Virus record (IMG/VR): IMGVR_UViG_3300005851_000004
Location: 1-41,736 of that record
Length of the DNA stretch: 41,736 nucleotides
Direction: 5' to 3' (one strand)
Source of the DNA: a virus
The notes beneath the pieces are model-generated. The model searched no databases. It was given only the letters and a program-made list of their open reading frames with translations, and was not told where the DNA came from. Made by a program: the position numbers and the translations under genes. Of this stretch, positions 14,349-23,073 are shown in pieces (the first letter of the stretch is position 1; every line of letters starts with the position of its first letter).

Positions 14349-14631
14349 ATATTTAGTTTCAAGGGTTCAACTTCTAGATGGCAAAATTGGTGCTTCTTGG
14401 TATCCAGAAAATAGACAATTGACTTTTTATAGGAACAATGTGATAATTGGGACATATACTTTTGAAAGTTCTGAAGATGTTTTCCAAAGACTTCCCATTA
14501 TTGTTGATGAAATTAAAAGAAGGCTAGTTGTTATAAAAGCTCCATCATTAGCATACCATTTGGAAAAAACTTGGCAAAGGACAAGATTTAAGCCAGGATT
14601 TAAACACGGAATTGAAATAAATGGCCAATAA
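14332..14631 (+). CDS. Hypothetical protein between terminase and portal, 99 aa
   Basis: A small mixed alpha/beta protein with a YRNNVIIGTYTFES strand pair and a basic C-terminus. It is not recognised. I chose ATG 14332 because the part upstream overlaps terL heavily and looks like an out-of-frame shadow; ATG 14284 (115 aa) is possible and has a GGTCG 28 nt upstream. It overlaps terL by 17 nt and the portal gene by 11 nt, so it is part of one translated chain. Position suggests a packaging or head-assembly accessory. Confidence 0.55.
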   Translation: MLSAIRYLVSRVQLLDGKIGASWYPENRQLTFYRNNVIIGTYTFESSEDVFQRLPIIVDEIKRRLVVIKAPSLAYHLEKTWQRTRFKPGFKHGIEINGQ

Positions 14632-16636
14632 CAACGAAAAAATTGTTTTAGAAAAAATAAAACATTTTACGGATGATGAAATTGAAGTTATTTCCGAGGT
14701 TTATGATAAGTATTATCGTTGGAGAAACATACATTATTCCACTTTTGATGAATTTGGTGGCAAAACCCTAAAAGAATACATTTCAGAGGCAAGAGACAAA
14801 TTTTATGGAAAGGTTCCAATTTCTACTGCTTATGAACTTACGGGAAGAAAACTTTATTTTTCTCAGGAATATAGAGTTGCCGTAGAAAGAGTTTTAACTT
14901 TCATAGTAAATCTTTCTCTCAATCCTCAATTTTATGGAATTGAGGGCTTTGATGTCCAATTAAGCTCTTTACTAAATGGTTTTTTCAAATTTTTGTATCG
15001 CTCCACTAAAGACAAAATCCAAAATTTCTTACAGTTTTGGCAAGCAATAATCGATGGAACTGTTATTGTTTATGTTGATGCTCGCTACAAAACAAGAAAA
15101 TACAAAGATGTAATTTATTTTGACCCTCAAACATATGAAATCAAATACGAGGAAAAAGAAGATAAAATTTTCGATAAAGAAGAAAGAATTGTCAATTTAG
15201 ATGATTTCTTCTTCCCTAAAATTTACGAAACTGATATTCAAAAACAGGAGGAAGTTATAGAGAGAGTTTATATGAAATGGACTGAATTTCAAAGAAAGTT
15301 TGGGCAATATCCAAATGCCCAATATGTTTATCCTGGTATTAGACTTTCTCCTGATAGTTTGATAGCACAACTGATGGATAAAACAATGCTTATGCAAGAT
15401 AAGGTTGAGATTTTAAAATACTACAACCGAGCCAAAGATGAGTTTGTTGTGATAGCTAATGGTATTTGGATAAACCCAGTTAAAGAAGGCAGAAGATTAG
15501 TTAAATCTCCCCTACCTTGGAACCATAAAGAACTTCCTTTTGCCTATACGGTTTACAAACCAATTTCTAACAACTTCTTCTATGGCGCTTCTATTGTTCA
15601 CCAAATAAAATCTCCTGTAGAAGCCATTGAAAACTTAATTGAAATGTCCCTAGAAAGAATATGGAAGGCTATAAATCCTCCAATCGTTACTGCTGACCCA
15701 ACAGTTCCCGAGGGTAACTTCTCATTGGAAGGAGGAAAAATTTATAGTTTTCCTATGGCTGATACCTTTAGAGAAATACAGATGAACCAATTAGACCCAA
15801 GCGTGTGGAATATGAATGTTTACCTTCAAGGTGTTTTAGAAAAGATTACAACTCCACTGGTTCCTCCTGCTACACCTACAAGACAACCCAAATCAGCAGC
15901 AGAAAATCTATTGAGGCAACAAGCAATTCAGCAATCATTCTCTCTTCCTAAAATCTTTTATCAAAGCTTATTAGAGCAAAAAGCAAGATTACAAATTAAA
16001 AACCTTTTACAATTTATGACTTCTGTTGATATGCAAAAGGTTGTTGGGGAAAGAAAATTCAGAAATGTTATTAGGGTTAATGAAGTTCCATCTCCTGTTG
16101 GAGTTGCTAATCTTGAAATAAGGGTTACTGATAATGAAGAAACTCTTGCCTCTCCAGAGGCCTTAAGACAAGAAAAGCTTTTAAGGGCAATAAGTAACAA
16201 GGAAAATATCGAAATTATAGAGGTTACTGCTGAAATGCTTAGAAACCTTGATTTTGATATTGCTATAAGATTTGATTTGGAACAAACACCTCAAGTTCAA
16301 AAAGCACTATTTATGGAATTTGCGCAATTGTTACTTCAAATGTTCCCAGATATTGTTGATAGAAGAAAGGCTGCTGTTAGATTATTCGAAATTTGGAATG
16401 AAAGTCCAGGTGATTGGCTTATAGACGGGGTTTTCGAATATTTGTTAGGTGGAACTCCAACACAATCCCCAACAACTGAACAAGGAGTTCAACCATTTAT
16501 TGAGATGCTAACGAGGGCAGGCGGAGAAAGTGTAGCACAAGGAGTTAAGGGAGGAAGGCCTGGTTATGGTTCAAGAAAAAGAAAAACTACATTTGCCGAT
16601 TTAACAGACTTATTAAATGTGGGTGAAGCAATTTAA
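14621..16636 (+). CDS. Portal protein, 671 aa
   Basis: The portal is the twelve-subunit ring through which DNA enters. Support comes from order (directly after the terminase), length and composition: a long helical N-terminal domain, a beta-rich wing (RYKTRKYKDVIYFDPQTYEI), and a helical stem/crown region (SPVEAIENLIEMSLERIWKAINPPIV) like the portal stem. The Gly/Ser-rich C-terminal tail from about residue 615 is probably flexible. No tail-type assignment can be made from it. The start overlaps the preceding stop region as ATGGC. Confidence 0.75.
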   Translation: MANNNEKIVLEKIKHFTDDEIEVISEVYDKYYRWRNIHYSTFDEFGGKTLKEYISEARDKFYGKVPISTAYELTGRKLYFSQEYRVAVERVLTFIVNLSLNPQFYGIEGFDVQLSSLLNGFFKFLYRSTKDKIQNFLQFWQAIIDGTVIVYVDARYKTRKYKDVIYFDPQTYEIKYEEKEDKIFDKEERIVNLDDFFFPKIYETDIQKQEEVIERVYMKWTEFQRKFGQYPNAQYVYPGIRLSPDSLIAQLMDKTMLMQDKVEILKYYNRAKDEFVVIANGIWINPVKEGRRLVKSPLPWNHKELPFAYTVYKPISNNFFYGASIVHQIKSPVEAIENLIEMSLERIWKAINPPIVTADPTVPEGNFSLEGGKIYSFPMADTFREIQMNQLDPSVWNMNVYLQGVLEKITTPLVPPATPTRQPKSAAENLLRQQAIQQSFSLPKIFYQSLLEQKARLQIKNLLQFMTSVDMQKVVGERKFRNVIRVNEVPSPVGVANLEIRVTDNEETLASPEALRQEKLLRAISNKENIEIIEVTAEMLRNLDFDIAIRFDLEQTPQVQKALFMEFAQLLLQMFPDIVDRRKAAVRLFEIWNESPGDWLIDGVFEYLLGGTPTQSPTTEQGVQPFIEMLTRAGGESVAQGVKGGRPGYGSRKRKTTFADLTDLLNVGEAI

Positions 16637-17030
16637 AAAATTTTTAATCAGATTGTTAATGGATAAAGAAATTGAAAGAGATTTAATTGATAGAAGAATT
16701 GCTACTTATTTTGATGATGAAGGAATGAAATTTGATGCTAAAGAAACTGAAGAATTGTGGAAAAGAATTGGGAAAAAGGAACCACTTTTGGTAAAATGGA
16801 TAACTTCAAGGCAGAATTTTTTGCTTAAACAATCTTGGCTTGATGATAAGCATACTTCAGAACTTCGTGCCATTGTAACCGAATGGGAAGTTATAAAAAG
16901 ATTAATAGAAGCCAAAGAGGAAGTAAGTCAAGTTTTTCCTCAAGAAAAGCCCCAAGCTCCCAATATTCAGCAAATTAAAAAAGAACTTAAACAAATGGTC
17001 GCTTTTAATCAAGAAAAGCAAAATGGCTAA
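16617..17030 (+). CDS. Hypothetical helical structural protein, 137 aa
   Basis: A charged helical protein with no recognised domain. ATG 16617 overlaps the portal end by 20 nt; ATG 16659, 22 nt after the portal stop, would remove 14 residues (123 aa) and is also plausible. The end overlaps the next gene by 8 nt. It is probably a minor head or assembly protein by position only. Confidence 0.55.
   Translation: MWVKQFKKFLIRLLMDKEIERDLIDRRIATYFDDEGMKFDAKETEELWKRIGKKEPLLVKWITSRQNFLLKQSWLDDKHTSELRAIVTEWEVIKRLIEAKEEVSQVFPQEKPQAPNIQQIKKELKQMVAFNQEKQNG
16997..17001 (+). promoter_or_regulatory. GGTCG box inside the upstream gene, for ATG 17023
   Basis: 21 nt before ATG 17023 and within the coding sequence of the preceding gene, showing that the motif keeps its distance to the start even when it must be encoded. 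Confidence 0.55.
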
Positions 17031-17241
17031 AAAAAGAAAAATTTCTAAGAAAAAAAGAGAAGCAATAAGTAAAGAAATTGAAACTCTGTTAAGGGAGTAT
17101 AAGGAAACAGGGAAAATGACTACTAGTAGAGCGGAGTATAAACCAAGAAGCTTGAAACACGCACAGCAGATAGCTGCGGCTATCGCTTATTCAAAATATG
17201 GCGTAGGTAAAGCTGGTCGAAAAAAGAAAAAGAAAAAATAA
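17023..17241 (+). CDS. Small basic protein, 72 aa, DUF6496-like tail
   Basis: It is Lys-rich at both ends, with a central stretch TTSRAEYKPRSLKHAQQIAA then AIAYSKYG that resembles the short phage/bacterial motif of DUF6496 proteins (K...SLKHAxQIAAAIA). The function is unknown; such proteins often sit in head-gene clusters. Its stop overlaps the next start (TAATG). Confidence 0.6.
   Translation: MAKKRKISKKKREAISKEIETLLREYKETGKMTTSRAEYKPRSLKHAQQIAAAIAYSKYGVGKAGRKKKKKK
17215..17219 (+). promoter_or_regulatory. GGTCG box inside the upstream gene, for ATG 17241
   Basis: 21 nt before ATG 17241, encoded in the tail of the small basic gene. Confidence 0.55.
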
Positions 17242-17483
17242 TGGTTATTACAACCGATAAAATTGGTCCATTTTTAAGAGGCGTAAAACCCAAAATGGTT
17301 AAACTTACTTATAAAAAGCCCCAAATGCCAAGGGTTTCTGCTCCTAAAATGCCTTCTTTAAAGGTTCCTCATTATCCTACTCACGTAAAAAAATTGGTAG
17401 TAAAAATTCCTAAAATTAAAGTCCCCAAAGTAAAAATTCCTAAACTGCAGCCAATTAGAATTAGAAAGAGAAAAACTATTTGA
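17241..17483 (+). CDS. Lys/Pro repeat protein, 80 aa
   Basis: From about residue 28 the protein is a degenerate KxPK repeat: PKMPSLKVP, KIPKIKVPKVKIPKL and so on, with almost no acidic residue. The chain would be extended and strongly positive. It could bind DNA or an acidic partner, such as a head-interior or scaffold component. It lies directly before the promoter of the scaffold gene and ends with TGA. Confidence 0.6.
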   Translation: MVITTDKIGPFLRGVKPKMVKLTYKKPQMPRVSAPKMPSLKVPHYPTHVKKLVVKIPKIKVPKVKIPKLQPIRIRKRKTI

Positions 17484-17486
17484 AGC

Positions 17487-17515
17487 TTGACAGAGAAAAA
17501 TAGGTCGTTTATAAT
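17487..17515 (+). promoter_or_regulatory. Sigma70-type promoter for scaffold and capsid genes
   Basis: TTGACA (17487-17492), a 17-bp spacer and TATAAT (17510-17515), perfect. The spacer itself contains GGTCG (17503-17507). The transcript would begin near 17522. Confidence 0.85.
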
Positions 17516-17531
17516 GATAACGAATAATTTC

Positions 17532-17550
17532 CCCCGTGAAGCCAGCGGGG
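17532..17550 (+). promoter_or_regulatory. Leader hairpin before the scaffold gene
   Basis: CCCCGT (17532-17537) pairs with GCGGGG (17545-17550), one pair G-T, about 10 nt after the predicted transcript start. There is no T-run. It may stabilise the abundant capsid mRNA. Confidence 0.5.
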
Positions 17551-17574
17551 TAAAATAAATGGGCTTTTCTAAAA

Positions 17575-18216
17575 ATGGACGAATTACAAGAGCTTTTAGA
17601 TAAACAAAAATCCTTAGAAGCAGAAATTCAAGAACTTGAGACAAAAAAACAAACTCTTTCCAAAGAAGTTTCAGATTATGAGGAACAAAAGAAGGGGTTA
17701 GAAGATGCTATTGCTGCTTTGAAATACAAACTTAATGAAACAAGGGAGAAAATAAAAGAACTTAGAGAACAAGATCAAAGTAAGTTTGAGGCTTATAAAA
17801 TGGCAAAAGCTGGTGAAGTAATTGCCAAATTATCTAATACTCTTACCGCCTTAACCAATGAAGATGTTAAAAAACAGGTTCTTGAGGTTTGGCAGCAAAA
17901 ATATGCTACTGACACCTTAGATGAAGGAGAATTAGAAAACCAATTACTTCTTGCTTATATGTCTCTTAAACCACAGGAATTAAAAGAACTTTTGAATGTA
18001 AAGAAAACAGCTGAAACTGCTAAACAAGAATTTGTTCAAAAAGCTCAAAATCTTTCCTCTGAAACTACAGAAGAGGTTGAAACTTCAGAAATTACACAGG
18101 AAGACAGAATAAAAGCAGCACAATTGGGTGTTAGCCCTGAAACTATAGCAAGAATGAGAAAAGGAGAACAAAAATCTACCCTCTTAAAAGGAAACGAACC
18201 CGTTCTCGAATACTAA
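17575..18216 (+). CDS. Head scaffold protein candidate, 213 aa
   Basis: Residues 1-70 are a strong coiled coil (LLDKQKSLEAEIQELETKKQ and on), followed by a helical middle and a charged C-terminal tail. This composition, with placement right before the decoration and major capsid genes, is typical of phage scaffolding proteins, which direct capsid assembly and then leave. No protease fused to it is visible. It has its own strong promoter. Confidence 0.7.
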   Translation: MDELQELLDKQKSLEAEIQELETKKQTLSKEVSDYEEQKKGLEDAIAALKYKLNETREKIKELREQDQSKFEAYKMAKAGEVIAKLSNTLTALTNEDVKKQVLEVWQQKYATDTLDEGELENQLLLAYMSLKPQELKELLNVKKTAETAKQEFVQKAQNLSSETTEEVETSEITQEDRIKAAQLGVSPETIARMRKGEQKSTLLKGNEPVLEY

Positions 18217-18220
18217 TTTG

Positions 18221-18225
18221 GGTCG
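18221..18225 (+). promoter_or_regulatory. GGTCG box before the decoration gene
   Basis: 20 nt before ATG 18246. Confidence 0.55.
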
Positions 18226-18245
18226 CCATTCTTTACATTCTAAAA

Positions 18246-18731
18246 ATGGCCTTAAAAATTGATAGAACTTCATATTCTCTTATTTTGGAGAAAGAATTCT
18301 TACTTGATAATTCAACAACTTATTACCTTAACCAAGCAGTGGTTTTTGGTGATGGTGGAGTAGTTGTTCCTGCTCCTGGTGGTGCTACAAACATTTTGGG
18401 AATTATTGTTGGCTTTACTGGTAAAGATGGAAAAGTTTTAGGTCAAGGAACTGGAAATAGCATAGAAACTCCGGTGGATAATACAACCACTAAAACTTAT
18501 TGGGCCAGAGTAGCAATATTAAATGAGGATGTTACTTTAGAAGCAGATTTTAATGCTTCAATTGCTACTCACAATGTTGGCGATACTTATTCTTTAGAAA
18601 ATGGTGGTTTGTACGTAGATGCTTCTACAAGAGTTGGTCCAGGAGACCCAGGTTATCCCAAAGAAGTTGTTTTAATTGAAAAAGTTTCTGATACAGTTGG
18701 TAAAGTTAAAATTCGCTCAAGACTTTTCTAA
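18246..18731 (+). CDS. Head decoration-like protein, 161 aa
   Basis: A beta-rich protein with small residues (Gly, Val, Thr) and repeated strand patterns such as YYLNQAVVFGDGGVVVPAPG and AILNEDVTLEADFNAS. Its position between scaffold and major capsid fits a head decoration or cement protein that binds the outside of the shell. No specific family motif was identified. Confidence 0.55.
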   Translation: MALKIDRTSYSLILEKEFLLDNSTTYYLNQAVVFGDGGVVVPAPGGATNILGIIVGFTGKDGKVLGQGTGNSIETPVDNTTTKTYWARVAILNEDVTLEADFNASIATHNVGDTYSLENGGLYVDASTRVGPGDPGYPKEVVLIEKVSDTVGKVKIRSRLF

Positions 18732-18767
18732 TCATTAAGGTCTTAATTAACCTGAAATTCTTAATCA

Positions 18768-19781
18768 ATGGCTAATCCTATAACTACTTCCTATATCGAT
18801 TCTTTTCTTGAGGGAGTTAGAGCAAAGTTTTTTGAAGTTTATTCTCAGGGAGATGAGCAATTGAGGCTTTATGATGCTGTTTCCTTATTTGATGCAATGA
18901 CAAATGTTACTCCCTTAGTTAGAAGAATTAATGCTGCTGGAAGACAAAAACTTGAAACAACATATACAACAGGTTTAGTAGGTTACTTAGAACCAAGAGC
19001 AGAAGGTCAGCCATTTCCAATGTCCGAATATCTCAAAGGGATAATTACAGAAGTTCAACCTTATCAGTTTGCTCGTTCAATTAGGGTAACTAGAGAAAGC
19101 TTAGAAAGAAGAAGTCCAGAATACGCCGCAGCTTTAGATGAAGCAAGAAAAGTTAGACAAAATGCTGTTTTAACTGCTTCTAAGCATATTTTTGATTGGT
19201 TCAACAATGTTAGAACTGCTCCTGCAGACTTACCTCCTCAACTCTTTCCTTATGGAGATGGAGTTAAGTTTGCTTCTACCCAACACCCATTAGTTGGTGG
19301 TGGAGTTGGTTCTAACGTTCTTGCTACCTCTCCTGCTTTATCAGTTGATGCCTTAGAAAGTGCTATTCTTTTGGCACAAAATACAGTTGATGATACAGGA
19401 AAACCAATGCCCTATATGTCAGGACAAATTTATCTTGTAGTTCCTCCAGCATTAGTTAGAAGAGCTATGGAGATTGCTGAAACACCCAATACTCCATATA
19501 CCAACAACTTTGTAGCTAACATCTTTCAAGGAAGATACATTGTAGTTACAAGCCCATATCTTGGCGCTCCTCAGGGTGGTAGCAACACAAGATGGTTCTT
19601 AGTTGATGGAGCTAACTCTCCTATTGTTCACGTAGTTTTCAAAGATATTACAGCAGAAGATTGGTTTGATAATGTAACAAAAACCTATGTTTTTGATGTT
19701 CATGGAGAATGGAAAGTTGGAGCATTTAACTGGAGAGGAGTAGTTGTTTCTGAAGGAAATGGTTCTACAATTACAGATTAA
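18768..19781 (+). CDS. Major capsid protein, HK97 fold, 337 aa
   Basis: Order and composition are typical: an N-arm, a P-domain helix (ESLERRSPEYAAALDEARKV), a beta hinge, and the characteristic IYLVVPPALVRRAMEIAETP segment of the Mu gpT-like group of HK97-fold capsids. It is about the usual length and should form the icosahedral shell. It is preceded by GGTCT 24 nt upstream and followed by a long hairpin. Confidence 0.85.
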   Translation: MANPITTSYIDSFLEGVRAKFFEVYSQGDEQLRLYDAVSLFDAMTNVTPLVRRINAAGRQKLETTYTTGLVGYLEPRAEGQPFPMSEYLKGIITEVQPYQFARSIRVTRESLERRSPEYAAALDEARKVRQNAVLTASKHIFDWFNNVRTAPADLPPQLFPYGDGVKFASTQHPLVGGGVGSNVLATSPALSVDALESAILLAQNTVDDTGKPMPYMSGQIYLVVPPALVRRAMEIAETPNTPYTNNFVANIFQGRYIVVTSPYLGAPQGGSNTRWFLVDGANSPIVHVVFKDITAEDWFDNVTKTYVFDVHGEWKVGAFNWRGVVVSEGNGSTITD

Positions 19782-19793
19782 TGGTTAGGTGTA

Positions 19794-19826
19794 CCCAGCC
19801 CCATCTCTTTTTGAGGTGGGGCTGGG
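19794..19826 (+). terminator. Strong hairpin after the major capsid gene
   Basis: A 14-bp stem (19794-19807 with 19813-19826, one G-T pair) around a TTTTT loop. No T-run follows at once, so it may slow polymerase or block 3' exonucleases rather than end transcription fully, leaving capsid mRNA in excess. Confidence 0.6.
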
Positions 19827-19834
19827 ATATCTAG

Positions 19835-19839
19835 GGTCG
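19835..19839 (+). promoter_or_regulatory. GGTCG box for ATG 19860
   Basis: 20 nt before the start, directly after the capsid hairpin. Confidence 0.55.
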
Positions 19840-19859
19840 TTTTTATCTTTTAACGGAAG

Positions 19860-20102
19860 ATGAAAGTTAAAAATATTTCAGGAGAAAGGCTTATTGAACC
19901 CTATTTCAATATCGTTTTGGAACCTGGTGAAGTTGTTGAATTAGAGGAACCTCAATTATCAAGGGTTTTAGTTTCTTATCCAGGAAAAGTTCAATTAGTT
20001 TTGGAAGAAGAAGGAGAAGAAGAAGTTTCTTCAGAAGAAAAACCTAAAAGGGGTAGACCATCTAAAAAACAAGAGGTCGTTTCTGAGGAAGTTTCCGAAT
20101 AA
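19860..20102 (+). CDS. Small acidic protein with AT-hook-like tail, 80 aa
   Basis: Residues 1-50 form a compact beta segment (ERLIEPYFNIVLEPGEVVEL), followed by an acidic run and then KPKRGRPSKKQ, which contains the RGRP core of an AT-hook. AT-hooks bind the minor groove of A/T-rich DNA. It may be a head-completion or DNA-contact protein; function not known. Its tail also encodes the GGTCG box of the next gene. Confidence 0.6.
   Translation: MKVKNISGERLIEPYFNIVLEPGEVVELEEPQLSRVLVSYPGKVQLVLEEEGEEEVSSEEKPKRGRPSKKQEVVSEEVSE
20075..20079 (+). promoter_or_regulatory. GGTCG box inside the upstream gene, for ATG 20102
   Basis: 22 nt before ATG 20102, encoded within the acidic tail of the preceding gene. 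Confidence 0.55.
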
Positions 20103-20566
20103 TGGCTACTACCATTACTTATCCATCTTCACAAACAGTTATTAAAGGGAATGACTTATCTCCAGTTACTGCTAATGCTGTTTTGTTAGATTTATCTCCC
20201 TCCTCTTCTTCTCCTTCTTTTGACGAAAACATTAGATTGGCTTATCTTGATGCTTTAAGAAGTAATAGTCAGGGAACATTGGGTTTTAATCTTACTTATG
20301 GTTCCTTAACACAAATAGTTTTAACAATTAGTTTCTACAGAAATAATCAGGCTTATCAACAAACTGCTTCAACATTTCAGGGGGGACAACAGGTATTAAA
20401 GCCAATGACTTTGGTTTTGAATAATACAGATATCCCTAATGGTCGATATCAATATGAGTTTCCCATTCCTCCCTGTGATGGCATTAGAATAGTAGTTTCA
20501 AGTGTTAGCGGAACAAATACTGGAAGTTCGATAACCGAATTTCATTTAGCTCTTAGAACAAACTAA
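20102..20566 (+). CDS. Beta-rich virion protein, 154 aa
   Basis: A Ser/Thr-rich beta protein with no known motif. Starts and stops overlap neighbours by one base (TAATG), so it is translated as part of a chain. By position between the capsid and the fibre genes it is probably a head-surface or head-tail joining protein. Confidence 0.55.
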   Translation: MATTITYPSSQTVIKGNDLSPVTANAVLLDLSPSSSSPSFDENIRLAYLDALRSNSQGTLGFNLTYGSLTQIVLTISFYRNNQAYQQTASTFQGGQQVLKPMTLVLNNTDIPNGRYQYEFPIPPCDGIRIVVSSVSGTNTGSSITEFHLALRTN

Positions 20567-20817
20567 TGGCTTACAATAATCCCTCATCTGTGTTAGGTTT
20601 CAATGTGATAAGAGGTTCAGCAACTATTAGTGCTGGTTCTACTTCTGTTGTTGTAAATTTACCTACCAGTATCTCTTCTTATTCTGTTCTTATTACTCCC
20701 ACTAATGCTATTTCTGTTTTATATTGGGTTTCCAATAAAACAGCAACTTCTTTTACAATTAACTTAGCTTCTGCCCTTCTTTCTAACGTTAACTTTGACT
20801 ATGTAATTTTCTACTAA
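20566..20817 (+). CDS. Small beta-rich virion protein, 83 aa
   Basis: A short Ser/Val/Thr-rich beta domain (RGSATISAGSTSVVVNLPTS) of the kind found as trimer-forming or surface modules in phage structural proteins. Family unknown. It overlaps both neighbours by one base. Confidence 0.5.
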   Translation: MAYNNPSSVLGFNVIRGSATISAGSTSVVVNLPTSISSYSVLITPTNAISVLYWVSNKTATSFTINLASALLSNVNFDYVIFY

Positions 20818-21542
20818 TGGAAGTCTTTAAAAAAGATTTGATTGCTTTACAGAATGACCTTGCTTCTATAGTTTCTCAAATAGAGCAAAGAAATAAAGAA
20901 CTTAGAGATTTAGAGCAAAAAATTGAGAATAAAAAGAAAGAATTTGATGATTTGAAGGAATTAAAAACAAGAGATCTTAGGGCTGTGATAGAAGCATTAG
21001 AAAGAAGAAGACGAGAATTAGAAAGCCAACTTCAAAAAATATCGGGTCAAATTCAAAGTAATACATTACTTCTTTCTCAACTAAATCAAGAGCTAAGAGA
21101 ATTAAAACAGGAAAAAGAAGTTGCCTTAAAAGAAATTCATTTTCTAAAGTCTGAGATAGAGTTCTTTAAAAGGGAAAAAGAAAAACTTTTAAAGGAGTTG
21201 GATATTTTAAAGGAAAAGCAGGAAGTTTTGAATAGGATTATTTCAGAAATTTCAAAAGAAGAAAACGAATTAGGCAGATTAAAAGTGGAGGTTTATAATT
21301 TGAAAAAGGAAAAAGAAGTTGTTGAAAAAAAATTGGAAAAAGCCAAAACAGAACTTGCTTTGATACAAAAACAAAAAGAAGAACTTCATAAATTCTCTAC
21401 TTTGTTGTCAGAGAAGGAAAAAGAATTGAAAATTTTGGAAAATGACTTAAGGGTTATAGCTAGTCGTCTTAATCAAAAATACATTAAGGTTTTTAAAACA
21501 ACACAAATTCCTATTGATAAAAAATGGCTTTCGGAAACATAG
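20817..21542 (+). CDS. Long coiled-coil protein, 241 aa
   Basis: It is almost wholly coiled coil: heptads of Leu/Ile with Glu/Lys from residue 8 to about 220. It ends in TAG, overlapping the fibre gene start by 19 nt. Its place directly before the fibre gene suggests a shaft or linker that carries the fibre, but a role inside the virion is possible. It is not long enough for a typical tape measure and lacks hydrophobic segments. Confidence 0.6.
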   Translation: MEVFKKDLIALQNDLASIVSQIEQRNKELRDLEQKIENKKKEFDDLKELKTRDLRAVIEALERRRRELESQLQKISGQIQSNTLLLSQLNQELRELKQEKEVALKEIHFLKSEIEFFKREKEKLLKELDILKEKQEVLNRIISEISKEENELGRLKVEVYNLKKEKEVVEKKLEKAKTELALIQKQKEELHKFSTLLSEKEKELKILENDLRVIASRLNQKYIKVFKTTQIPIDKKWLSET

Positions 21543-22633
21543 GACAAATCCCCCCAAACTATTTAGCAAGTTCTGTTTTGACTTCTCAAGAAGTTGCTTT
21601 TATTCAAAATCTTAATTCTCGTGCCTCTGGAAATGCTAACAACGTTGTTTTGATGAATTCTAATAATGGAGGTTTACCAGGACAATATTTAAGAGTTAAT
21701 GCTTCTGGAATGGGGTTAGAGTGGGTTTCGGTAGCTGGTGGAGGAGCAACAACATTTTTGGAACTTACTGACACTCCTTCTTCTTATTCAACTCACGGGT
21801 TAAAATTGGTTCAAGTGAATTCTTCTGAAAATGCTCTACAATTTACACCAATTTCTTCTTTATTGGCTGCTGGTAGTGGAATATCTATAACTGGAACTAC
21901 GAATGTTACTATTACTAATACTGGTGTTCTTTCCCTAAATACTGCTACTGGTGCTTTAACCATACAAGGAACAACCAATCAAATAAATGTTTCTACTTCT
22001 GGAACAACTATTACTTTATCAACTCCCCAAGATATTCATACAGGAGCAACTCCTGTTTTTGCTTCTTTAACACTAAAACAAACAACCGCTGGAAATCTTT
22101 TAGTTATTAGAAATACGGGAGATACAGCAAATGTTTTTACAGTTAGTAATTCTGGTAATTTAGTTGCTTCAGGAACTGGAACCTTTAATACTTCTCCATT
22201 AACTATTGGCAATTTAGTTTTATCTGCTTCTGGCTTAACTGCTTCAAGAACATTTACTTTTCCCGATGCTTCTACAACTTTGGTAGGAGTGGATACAAAT
22301 CAATCACTTTCAAACAAAAGAATTTATCCTCGTCAATCAATACAAACTTCTCCATCATCAATTACTCCTGATAAATCTCAATATGACGAATACTACATAA
22401 CTGCTTTAGCAAATTCAATAACAATTAATAATGCGAACAGTCCTTCTGTAGGAGATGTTTTTGTGATTTACATAACTGATAACGGGACAGCACGATCAAT
22501 ATCTTGGGGAAGCCATTATGTTGGAATTGGGGGAGATTTGCCAACTTCTACAACTGCTAATAAGACAATGGAAATTATCATCAAGTATGTGACAACTTCT
22601 AAAGCGTTAGTTAGCTATACAAATCAACAATAA
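21524..22633 (+). CDS. Tail fibre/receptor-binding protein candidate, 369 aa
   Basis: Gly/Ser/Thr/Asn-rich beta repeats with signatures frequent in phage fibres: GQYLRVNASGMGLEWVSVAG, and TLVGVDTNQSLSNKRI near residue 260, close to the common fibre motif VGTDTTQTLTNK. It should be a trimeric adhesin that contacts the host surface. It overlaps the coiled-coil gene upstream. Confidence 0.75.
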   Translation: MAFGNIGQIPPNYLASSVLTSQEVAFIQNLNSRASGNANNVVLMNSNNGGLPGQYLRVNASGMGLEWVSVAGGGATTFLELTDTPSSYSTHGLKLVQVNSSENALQFTPISSLLAAGSGISITGTTNVTITNTGVLSLNTATGALTIQGTTNQINVSTSGTTITLSTPQDIHTGATPVFASLTLKQTTAGNLLVIRNTGDTANVFTVSNSGNLVASGTGTFNTSPLTIGNLVLSASGLTASRTFTFPDASTTLVGVDTNQSLSNKRIYPRQSIQTSPSSITPDKSQYDEYYITALANSITINNANSPSVGDVFVIYITDNGTARSISWGSHYVGIGGDLPTSTTANKTMEIIIKYVTTSKALVSYTNQQ

Positions 22634-22634
22634 C

Positions 22635-22639
22635 GGTCG
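22635..22639 (+). promoter_or_regulatory. GGTCG box for ATG 22661
   Basis: 21 nt before the start, spacer TCATTAAATTTTCATTTTC. Confidence 0.55.
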
Positions 22640-22660
22640 TCATTAAATTTTCATTTTCAA

Positions 22661-23071
22661 ATGGCAGTATTTAAACCACAATACGGAACTAAAACAGCAA
22701 TCACGATTTCTTTGAATGGTTTAGCAAATGGTTCGGTAGCAATTTCAAATGCAATAGATAATTCTACAGACCTTTTTCAAGATTTCTTAATTGAAGTTAC
22801 GATATCAGGAACAGCAGCAACAAATGCTTTTTGTGAAGTGAGGTTACTTCCTTCAGAAGATGGAACTAATTTTGCTACTTGGGAAAGTGGAATACCACTT
22901 GGAATAATTGATTTGTCAGTTAGCCCACAAACAGCACATTTTTCGCTTTTGAATGCTCTTTATCAAGCTCCTAAATATTTTAAAATCGCAGTAAAAAATA
23001 ATACAGGTAATGCTTTAGCGTCATCAGGGAACTCAGCAAGTTATCAGGGAATTAATATCGTTTCTGTATAA
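22661..23071 (+). CDS. Beta-rich virion protein, 136 aa
   Basis: A compact beta-sandwich-like protein (pattern FLIEVTISGTAATNAFCEVR and ...YFKIAVKNNTGNALAS). It is probably a structural module associated with the fibre or tail. It has its own GGTCG box. Confidence 0.5.
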   Translation: MAVFKPQYGTKTAITISLNGLANGSVAISNAIDNSTDLFQDFLIEVTISGTAATNAFCEVRLLPSEDGTNFATWESGIPLGIIDLSVSPQTAHFSLLNALYQAPKYFKIAVKNNTGNALASSGNSASYQGINIVSV

Positions 23072-23073
23072 AA

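Noticed and set aside
17514-17558. A 14-aa leader peptide before the scaffold gene
   Set aside because: Its ATG lies inside the -10 box, upstream of the predicted transcript start, so it would not be in the mRNA.
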